A stretch of 64,000 nt of DNA from Sulfitobacter noctilucicola (GTDB lineage Bacteria; Pseudomonadota; Alphaproteobacteria; Rhodobacterales; Rhodobacteraceae): contig NZ_JASD01000005.1 of the NCBI RefSeq assembly GCF_000622385.1, positions 1 to 64,000 of the forward strand, written 5' to 3'. The notes under the pieces were generated by a model. The model did not search any database, was not told the DNA's origin, and was given only the letters and a program-made list of their open reading frames with translations. The stretch's first letter is position 1. Each line of letters begins with the position of its first letter. The position numbers and the translations under genes were made by a program. Positions 58,125-64,000 of the stretch are shown here, piece after piece.

Positions 58125-58364
58125 TCAGGCGAGGAATATTCCAACGATCACCATCATCAGACCGATCACGGACAAAAACAAGGCACCGAGGTTAAGCGGC
58201 AGTGCCGACTTGAGCACATCACGCATGGCGTCATCATCAAGATTAGCGCGTTTTGCCCGGGACACTTTCAAGATGCACCAGATGAGCCCCACCAAACCCA
58301 AGAGGGACAATGCGGCACCGGACCAGATTACAATGTCAAAGACAGATGAGGTTTCGTTTTCCAT
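58125..58364 (-). CDS. Small two-helix membrane protein
   Basis: The 79-residue protein has two transmembrane helices (about residues 10-28 and 53-76) joined by a charged loop (KVSRAKRANLDDDAM). The ATG at 58364 is the likely start. The family is not recognised; such proteins are common in Rhodobacterales. Confidence 0.65.
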   Translation of the reverse strand: MENETSSVFDIVIWSGAALSLLGLVGLIWCILKVSRAKRANLDDDAMRDVLKSALPLNLGALFLSVIGLMMVIVGIFLA

Positions 58365-58478
58365 AAGCGCAGGGCTACGCCAAAGCAAAAGCCGGTTCAA
58401 GGCCGCCTTGCAGCGCACCCGCGCCAAGGGTAGTCAGGCGCAACAGTACAAATCACCCTCAACCGCAGGATGCCCCTC

Positions 58479-58763
58479 ATGAGCGATCAATCCACCAATC
58501 CCGATGTCATCGAATCGCAAGGCGATGCGACCTACCGTGTAACGGCGAACGAACTGCGTCAGTTTGTTGAGCGGATCGAGCGGTTGGATGCCGAGAAAAA
58601 GGATCTGGCCGAACAGCAAAAAGAGGTGATGGCCGAGGCGAAGTCCCGTGGCTACGACACCAAGGTGCTGCGCAAGGTCATAGCACTCCGCAAGCGTGAC
58701 AAGGATGATATCGCCGAAGAAGAAGCGGTGATGGAAATGTATAAAGAAGCGCTTGGAATGTAA
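58479..58763 (+). CDS. DUF2312-family protein
   Basis: The 94-residue helical protein matches DUF2312: [46 protein letters not shown] and [16 protein letters not shown]. It is coiled-coil-like and occurs widely in alphaproteobacteria with unknown function. The ATG at 58479 has AGGA upstream. Confidence 0.88.
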   Translation: MSDQSTNPDVIESQGDATYRVTANELRQFVERIERLDAEKKDLAEQQKEVMAEAKSRGYDTKVLRKVIALRKRDKDDIAEEEAVMEMYKEALGM

Positions 58764-59022
58764 TCTTCCTCGCGGTTCTTGGTCAGGCTGTGCACGTTTG
58801 GCTCACCGCGGTTTGGGTGCAGGTGCGCCGGCATCGGGGACATGCCTATTAATGATCCCGCAGCCCGGCTGCGAAAATCGCCACAACTCCTTCAATGGGC
58901 CTGATCGGCAGGGCATGTGGAATGGGTGCCAAGCCCCCTTGCACCTTGCCACACAGCCCAATAGAAGGATGCAAATTTTCCCCCGTGCGGGCCCCCGCGC
59001 GGCTTATTTCTATGGAGCACAC

Positions 59023-60357
59023 ATGCAGGTCAATGAGACGCTGAACGAAGGTCTGAAACGCGGCTACGCCATCACGGTAACGGCGGCAGAACTGGACGCG
59101 AAGGTCAACGAAAAGCTGGCCGAGGCGCAGCCCGAAGTCGAAATGAAGGGCTTCCGTAAAGGAAAGGTTCCGATGGCGCTGTTGAAAAAGCAGTTTGGCC
59201 AGCGGATCATGGGCGAAGCGATGCAGGAAAGCATCGACGGTGCCATGGCCGAGCACTTTGAAAAGTCCGGCGACCGTCCTGCGATGCAGCCTGAAGTCAA
59301 GATGACCAATGAAGACTGGAAAGAGGGCGACGACGTTGAAGTCGAAATGTCCTATGAGGCGCTGCCGGAAATCCCTGAGCTGGATATGTCCAAAATCAAG
59401 CTCGAGAAGCTGGTTGTGAAAGCCGACGATGCGGCCATCGACGAAGCGCTGGCGAACCTTGCCGAGACCGCTCAGGACTTTAAAGCCCGCAAGAAAGGCT
59501 CAAAAGCCAAAGACGGCGATCAGGTTGTCATGGACTTCGTGGGCAAAGTTGACGGCGAAGCGTTTGAAGGCGGCTCCGCCGAAGACTTCCCGCTGGTGCT
59601 GGGTTCCGGCAACTTTATCCCCGGTTTCGAAGAGCAGCTGGTTGGTGTGAAGGCGGAAGAAGAGAAATCTGTCACTGTAACTTTCCCTGAAGAGTACCAG
59701 GCAGAGCATCTGGCGGGCAAGGAAGCCGTATTTGATTGTACAATCAAAGAGGTAAAAGAGCCTGTTGCAGCAGAGATCAATGACGAGCTGGCGACCAAAT
59801 TCGGTGCAGAAGATCTGGCCGGTTTGAAAGCGCAGATCGCCGAGCGTCTGGAAGCCGAATATGCGGGTGCCGCACGTGCCGTTATGAAGCGTGGTCTGCT
59901 CGACGCGCTTGATAAAATGGTTGATTTCGATCTGCCGCCGTCCTTGCTGGAAGCGGAAGCCAGTCAGATTGCCCACCAGCTGTGGCACGAAGACAACCCT
60001 GATGTGCAAGGCCACGATCACCCCGAGATCGAAACCACTGACGAGCACAAGACGCTGGCCACACGCCGTGTGCGTCTTGGTCTGCTGCTGGCCGAGATCG
60101 GTCAGAAGGCAGAAGTTGAAGTGTCTGATGCAGAGATGAGCCAGGCGATTATGGCGCAGGCGCGTCAGTACCCGGGTCAGGAACGTCAGTTCTTTGAGTT
60201 CGTTCAGCAGAACCAACAGATGCAGCAGCAGCTGCGCGCGCCTCTGTTTGAGGACAAGGTTGTCGATCACATCGCCGAAGGTGCGAAGGTAACGGAGAAA
60301 GAAGTCTCCAAAGAAGATCTTCAGAAAGCTGTTGAGGCGCTTGAAGACGCTGAGTGA
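59023..60357 (+). CDS. tig: Trigger factor, ribosome-associated chaperone
   Basis: The 444-residue chaperone binds the ribosome with the signature region [19 protein letters not shown] (about residues 40-60), has a central FKBP-type isomerase domain ([35 protein letters not shown]), and a C-terminal substrate-binding helical domain. The ATG at 59023 has GGAG six bases upstream; a much longer upstream frame was rejected. Confidence 0.95.
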   Translation: MQVNETLNEGLKRGYAITVTAAELDAKVNEKLAEAQPEVEMKGFRKGKVPMALLKKQFGQRIMGEAMQESIDGAMAEHFEKSGDRPAMQPEVKMTNEDWKEGDDVEVEMSYEALPEIPELDMSKIKLEKLVVKADDAAIDEALANLAETAQDFKARKKGSKAKDGDQVVMDFVGKVDGEAFEGGSAEDFPLVLGSGNFIPGFEEQLVGVKAEEEKSVTVTFPEEYQAEHLAGKEAVFDCTIKEVKEPVAAEINDELATKFGAEDLAGLKAQIAERLEAEYAGAARAVMKRGLLDALDKMVDFDLPPSLLEAEASQIAHQLWHEDNPDVQGHDHPEIETTDEHKTLATRRVRLGLLLAEIGQKAEVEVSDAEMSQAIMAQARQYPGQERQFFEFVQQNQQMQQQLRAPLFEDKVVDHIAEGAKVTEKEVSKEDLQKAVEALEDAE

Positions 60358-60381
60358 TCAGAACTTCGATTGAATTGGAAA

Positions 60382-60410
60382 GGCCGCATCGCAGGATGCG
60401 GCCTTTTTCG
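60382..60410 (+). terminator. Rho-independent terminator of tig
   Basis: GGCCGCATC pairs with GATGCGGCC around a four-base loop and is followed by TTTTTCGTTT, 25 bases after the tig stop. Confidence 0.93.
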
Positions 60411-60442
60411 TTTGCTTAGTCTGTACGACCGGCCGGGGGTGC

Positions 60443-60919
60443 CTAACCGTCGCGCAAACCTGTTTCGACCAGCATGCCGCGCCGTTTGGCTTCGTAGTAG
60501 TATCCGCGTGCGTACCATTTAATTGCCGTGCCATGATCTCCGTCCGACAACAGCCACGCGCCGCGTAGATATTTCAAACCGAATTCCAGATTGGTATCCG
60601 CATCAAGCAGATCGGAGGGCCGCCCTTGGAACCCCATGCCGCGGGCAGTGGCAGGCAGGATTTGCAACAGCCCGTAATAGGGTCCGTTTCGCGCCTTAGG
60701 ATTGTGAGTACTTTCGCGGATCGCCAAGCGGTGAACCAAGGGGCGTGGTAGATCATAGTGATCGGCCCAACGGTTGATTTTGGCCCTTAGCGCTGGTGTC
60801 TCGTTCGGGTGTAAGGGCAGGGTGGTTGGCGAAGCATTCGGAGCTGCATCTGTGCTGCTACAGCCGGCCAGAGAAGCCATAGAAAGGATCACAAATCGAC
60901 GACGCGAAATCTGCTGCAT
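60443..60919 (-). CDS. Lytic transglycosylase lipoprotein
   Basis: The 158-residue protein has a lipoprotein signal (RRRFVILSMASLAGCSS, lipobox LAGC) with a twin-arginine start, and an SLT-type lysozyme fold. The catalytic Glu is in AIRESTHNPKA near residue 68, followed by GPYYGLLQILPATARGMG and NLEFGLKYLRG. It cleaves peptidoglycan to give anhydromuropeptides. Confidence 0.88.
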   Translation of the reverse strand: MQQISRRRFVILSMASLAGCSSTDAAPNASPTTLPLHPNETPALRAKINRWADHYDLPRPLVHRLAIRESTHNPKARNGPYYGLLQILPATARGMGFQGRPSDLLDADTNLEFGLKYLRGAWLLSDGDHGTAIKWYARGYYYEAKRRGMLVETGLRDG

Positions 60920-61123
60920 GGGTCATGTCCGGTGGTTGATATCATCGAAAGCGTTGACCCTAAATCATATGCGCATCAAGAGGCCACATATTCAGCGGCA
61001 GGTCTTTGCCAGTGGATGCAAAAGTCCGCGCATACTTCCTGGGATAAGCGTGATGGTATCGCGTCATGACTAGGCAACACTTTAGCTTACTATGCGAAAG
61101 GGGGCAGACCGTTGTGCGGCGCG

Positions 61124-61540
61124 TTATCCTGAAGGCGCTGATCCGGCATGTCTGGGCAACTCGTCAGCAAGGTGCACCCACGGCAGACGGCTTTCGTAAT
61201 GAACATGGAATTCAGGTTCGAACGCCGTCGGATCAGTTAGCGTCACTGCATATAGATGTATCTCACCCGGATAGTGATCCGCTTGAAACGCCATCGGCGT
61301 CCCGCAACGATCGCAGAAATACCGCGTCACACCGATGGATGAATGGTATTCTTTCGGGGCTTCGCCCGTCCACGAAAAGCCGGATAGGGGGGTGCCCAGA
61401 AAACTCACGATAGGCGCTGCACAGGCGCGGCGGCAATCCTCACAATGGCAGTGACACGCCCATGTTTGCGGTCCGGTAAATGAAAATCCTACCGATCTGC
61501 AAAAGCAGTGTCCGGTTGTCGCTGCTGTTTTGTCTGCCAT
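61124..61540 (-). CDS. GFA-family (CENP-V/GFA) zinc protein
   Basis: The 138-residue protein has the GFA zinc-binding pattern of Cys residues: GHCFCRSV, CHCHCEDCRRAC and YFCDRCGTPM. Members include glutathione-dependent formaldehyde-activating enzymes, but most have unknown substrates. There is no formaldehyde dehydrogenase nearby. Confidence 0.87.
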   Translation of the reverse strand: MADKTAATTGHCFCRSVGFSFTGPQTWACHCHCEDCRRACAAPIVSFLGTPLSGFSWTGEAPKEYHSSIGVTRYFCDRCGTPMAFQADHYPGEIHLYAVTLTDPTAFEPEFHVHYESRLPWVHLADELPRHAGSAPSG

Positions 61541-61661
61541 GTTTCATCCCCTCATGATGAAAGTTAACCAAGCAAGGGCCTGTGACGCTAGTAAATCTTG
61601 CGTAAATTGGCGTGTTCGAGTTTGCGGAAGATGAGGGTGCGGATTCCAAAATTGGGACGGC

Positions 61662-61693
61662 GCAACAAAAAACGCCGCGTGGTACGCGGCGTT
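61662..61693 (-). terminator. Rho-independent terminator of rpsF-rpsR-rplI
   Basis: On the minus strand AACGCCGCGT pairs with ACGCGGCGTT around a three-base loop and runs into TTTTG. It lies about 30 bases beyond the rplI stop. Confidence 0.9.
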
Positions 61694-61722
61694 TTCCTGA
61701 ATTACATCGATGAAACGGTGGC

Positions 61723-62364
61723 TTAGTTGCCAGCTGTCTCGTCTTGGTCGCCTGTGCCTTCGTCAGCATCTTCGCTGATGGATTCGGCCAGATCGTCGTC
61801 ATCAGATGCTGCTGCACCGATATCGTCGAACAGCTCTGCAATCTCGAAGTCTGCTGCAGCTTCTTCTTCTGCGGCCAGTTCCTGAATGGACTTACCGGAG
61901 GCCTGAAGCTCGGCCTCTTCAGTAGAACGTGCAACGTTCAGCTGAATTGTGGCTTCGACTTCGGGGTGAAGAACGACGGATACGTCGTGCAGGCCCAGTT
62001 CTTTGATCGGCGCGGACAGAACAACCTGCTTACGGTCGACGGTAAAGCCGGCCTCGGTTGCTGCATCTGCTGCGTCACGTGTTGTGACGGAGCCGTAAAG
62101 CGCACCTGCGTCAGACGCAGAGCGAATCACGATGAACTGCTGACCGTTCAGGGTCTCAGCCATCTTGTCGGCTTCTTTCTTGGTCTCGAGGTTTTGTGCC
62201 TCAAGCTGGGCTTTGCGGCCCTCGAAAGCTTCGATGTTTGCTTTGGACGCTGACAACGCCTTGCCCTGTGGCAAGAGGTAGTTACGTGCATAGCCCGGTT
62301 TTACGTCAACAACTTCGCCCATCTGGCCAAGCTTCGCGACGCGCTCAAGAAGGATAACGTGCAT
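61723..62364 (-). CDS. rplI: 50S ribosomal protein L9, extended C-terminus
   Basis: The 213-residue protein has the L9 N-terminal domain ([37 protein letters not shown]) and C-terminal domain ([14 protein letters not shown]). It is longer than the usual 150 residues, with an acidic, Glu/Asp-rich extension of about 60 residues. It is last of the rpsF-rpsR-rplI operon. Confidence 0.95.
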   Translation of the reverse strand: MHVILLERVAKLGQMGEVVDVKPGYARNYLLPQGKALSASKANIEAFEGRKAQLEAQNLETKKEADKMAETLNGQQFIVIRSASDAGALYGSVTTRDAADAATEAGFTVDRKQVVLSAPIKELGLHDVSVVLHPEVEATIQLNVARSTEEAELQASGKSIQELAAEEEAAADFEIAELFDDIGAAASDDDDLAESISEDADEGTGDQDETAGN

Positions 62365-62375
62365 GATGTCTCTCC

Positions 62376-62603
62376 TTACTTAACGGCGTAGGGCAGCAGG
62401 GCGAGGAAGCGGGCGCGTTTGATGGCACGGGCCAGTTCACGCTGCTTTTTCGCGGATACCGCGGTGATACGGGAAGGAACAATCTTGCCACGCTCAGAGA
62501 TGTAGCGTTGCAGCAGACGTGTGTCCTTGTAGTCGATCGCAGGTGCGTTGTCGCCCGAGAAGGGGCAGACCTTGCGACGGCGGAAAAATGGTTTTGCAGC
62601 CAT
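62376..62603 (-). CDS. rpsR: 30S ribosomal protein S18
   Basis: The 75-residue protein has the S18 pattern: [37 protein letters not shown] and [14 protein letters not shown]. It lies 28 bases after rpsF and 11 before rplI. Confidence 0.96.
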   Translation of the reverse strand: MAAKPFFRRRKVCPFSGDNAPAIDYKDTRLLQRYISERGKIVPSRITAVSAKKQRELARAIKRARFLALLPYAVK

Positions 62604-62631
62604 GGTTTAGATCCTTTTTCTCAAGCCAAAA

Positions 62632-62985
62632 TCAGCGACGTTCACGGCGGTCAGGCCGTTCGTCACGCTTTTGCATCTGTACAGATGGCAGCTCTTTGTG
62701 CTCATCGACTTTGATGGTCAGAACACGCATCACGTCGTCGTGCAGACGCATCAGACGCTCCATCTCCTGCACGGCAGGTGCCGGTGCATCGGAGCGCAAA
62801 AAGGCGTAATGGCCTTTACGGTTCTTGTTGATTTTGTAGGCCATCGTTTTGACGCCCCAGTACTCGCTATCCACGAGTTTGCCATCGTTGTCGGCAAGGA
62901 CTGTACCAAAGTGTTCGATAAGGCCTTCGGCTTGCGTGTTGGACAAATCCTGACGCGCAATCATAACATGCTCATACAGCGGCAT
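62632..62985 (-). CDS. rpsF: 30S ribosomal protein S6
   Basis: The 117-residue protein has S6 features MPLYEHVMIARQDLS, GKLVDSEYWGVKTMAYKINKNRKGHY and RLHDDVMRVLTIKV. The ATG at 62985 has GGAGATACC upstream. It is first of its operon, after a leader with a stable hairpin. Confidence 0.96.
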   Translation of the reverse strand: MPLYEHVMIARQDLSNTQAEGLIEHFGTVLADNDGKLVDSEYWGVKTMAYKINKNRKGHYAFLRSDAPAPAVQEMERLMRLHDDVMRVLTIKVDEHKELPSVQMQKRDERPDRRERR

Positions 62986-63018
62986 GGTATCTCCATTTAT
63001 ATCAAGGCGCATTTCATA

Positions 63019-63047
63019 GGTAGGGCAAGCTCCTTTGCGGCCCCACC
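63019..63047 (-). promoter_or_regulatory. Possible S6:S18 binding leader hairpin
   Basis: On the minus strand, 34 to 62 bases before rpsF, GGTGGGGC pairs with GCCCTACC around a 13-base loop that contains CCGC. A known S6:S18 regulatory leader has a hairpin with a CCG bulge in this place. The match is only partial, so this is suggestive. Confidence 0.35.
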
Positions 63048-63139
63048 ACGAGAGACTGCGCGGTTCAATCGTTTTGCAAAGGAAGGCTCCATATACACGG
63101 TCTGGCACGCGGGGCAAGAGGCCGCGCGTGCCAAATGGG

Positions 63140-64000
63140 TCAGGTTGCCGGGGCGGTGAACAAACCGTGCCGCAGGTTAAGGGCCTTGGCGCTTTGTGAC
63201 AGAACCAGCATGGTCAACACAGCCAGCATCACCTCGGCCACTGGTCCGGCAAGCCAGATGCCCGTTTCCCCGAATAGGAATGGCAAACCGAAGGTCAGCG
63301 GCAGTGCAAAGGCGTAGGGTTTCGTCAGACCGAGGATTGCCGCACGTGGCGCGTTGCCAATCGCCTGAAAATAGGTGGCGATCATCAATAGCGGCCCGAC
63401 AAGCCAAAGCATCAAGGGATTGATCAAGGAGATGCGGACGAAGGCGGCAATCACCTCGGGGTCCTCCACAAAGAAGCCGGCAATCTGCGCAGGAAAGACC
63501 ATCAGCAAAAACTGCGCTGTGACACAATAGGCCAAAGAAACCCATATCCCCATCCGCAAGCTTTGATCCGACCGCTGCCACGCCTGTGCGCCGTAGTTGT
63601 TCCCGACGATGGATTGCAGCGCGTGTGTCATCCCCAAGAGCGGCAGAAACACAAAGGTCAGCACGCGTGTGACGATCCCGTAGGCCGAAACGATTGCCTC
63701 GTACTGCGGCGCGTCGATAATTTGCAGGGCGATGATGGTTGCAGTGGCTCCAAGGGCGATGCCGATGAAATTCAGGCTTTGCGGTGCGCCTAATGCAAAG
63801 ATGCGTCCCCAGTTGTGTGTGAGTGATCTGTGCAGCAGGTCACGCGGGTGCAGTTCGGCCCGACCCGCCATGCGGTAGGCGATTATGATAGCCAAAGCCA
63901 AAAGCTGCGCCAGCGCGGTGCCATATGCCGATCCCGCTACGCCAAGACCCAGCATCGCGATCAGCACGTAGTTGAAACCGATATTGGAGAGCGAAACGAG
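63140..64000 (-). CDS. MATE-family efflux transporter, 5' end outside window
   Basis: The last C-terminal 287 residues of a multidrug and toxin extrusion (MATE) family protein are visible, with about seven helices and features such as APQSLNFIGIALGATATIIAL and VGNNYGAQAW. The reading frame runs to the window edge (LVSLSNIGFNYVLIAML upstream of the first Met). The N-terminal half is outside. Substrate unknown. Confidence 0.88.
   Translation of the reverse strand, partial: LVSLSNIGFNYVLIAMLGLGVAGSAYGTALAQLLALAIIIAYRMAGRAELHPRDLLHRSLTHNWGRIFALGAPQSLNFIGIALGATATIIALQIIDAPQYEAIVSAYGIVTRVLTFVFLPLLGMTHALQSIVGNNYGAQAWQRSDQSLRMGIWVSLAYCVTAQFLLMVFPAQIAGFFVEDPEVIAAFVRISLINPLMLWLVGPLLMIATYFQAIGNAPRAAILGLTKPYAFALPLTFGLPFLFGETGIWLAGPVAEVMLAVLTMLVLSQSAKALNLRHGLFTAPAT

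Noticed and set aside
58753..59022. Long N-terminal extension of the trigger factor frame
   Set aside because: Trigger factor begins at the ATG with GGAG at 59023, matching the family N-terminus; the extension has no homology.

Overview
The window reads as chromosome of a marine alphaproteobacterium of the Rhodobacterales (Roseobacter group). This rests on gene content and order: accB-accC-aat next to a DUF2155 protein and the complex I NDUFA12 homologue, clpP-clpX, a Na+/solute-symporter histidine kinase, a PhoX-type phosphatase, the aerobic 2-aminobenzoyl-CoA route, and GC-rich codon use. No genus can be fixed from the sequence alone.

Region 1 (1-7795) looks acquired. It holds the 3' end of an IS3-family element, a small gene apparently cut by that element, and a minus-strand operon: MmeI-like DNA methyltransferase, BrnT-like small protein, SF2 helicase, GIY-YIG nuclease. 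The operon sits on the 3' side of a tRNA-Thr gene. It resembles a modular restriction or defence locus. The methyltransferase reading frame is broken near its start by what looks like one missing base.

Region 2 (8.0-21.7 kb) is a galactoside utilisation locus. It has a GH42 beta-galactosidase, a GH36 alpha-galactosidase, an ABC sugar importer, a candidate sugar dehydrogenase (SDR), an SMP-30 lactonase, KDGal kinase and KDPGal aldolase (De Ley-Doudoroff pathway), and a divergent IclR regulator with a likely operator. Galactonate dehydratase is not in the window.

Region 3 (21.9-31.0 kb) is one tightly packed plus-strand operon for tryptophan breakdown through kynurenine and anthranilate: anthraniloyl-CoA monooxygenase/reductase, SDR, MarR regulator, enoyl-CoA hydratase, acyl-CoA dehydrogenase, 2-aminobenzoate-CoA ligase, tryptophan 2,3-dioxygenase and kynureninase. 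Kynurenine formamidase is absent.

Region 4 (31.1-34.3 kb) is a zinc uptake locus (zur-znuC-znuB divergent from znuA) with Zur boxes between the two arms. Regions beyond are mostly housekeeping: phoX, a photolyase-like flavoprotein, clpP-clpX, ridA, an FkbM methyltransferase-GT61 fusion, NDUFA12 homologue, aat, accCB, a liv-type branched-chain amino acid ABC operon, a RamB/ScfR-like regulator, a response regulator plus symporter-histidine kinase signalling pair, an orphan FliM/FliN-type protein, trigger factor, lytic transglycosylase, the rpsF-rpsR-rplI operon, and a MATE efflux gene that runs off the right edge.
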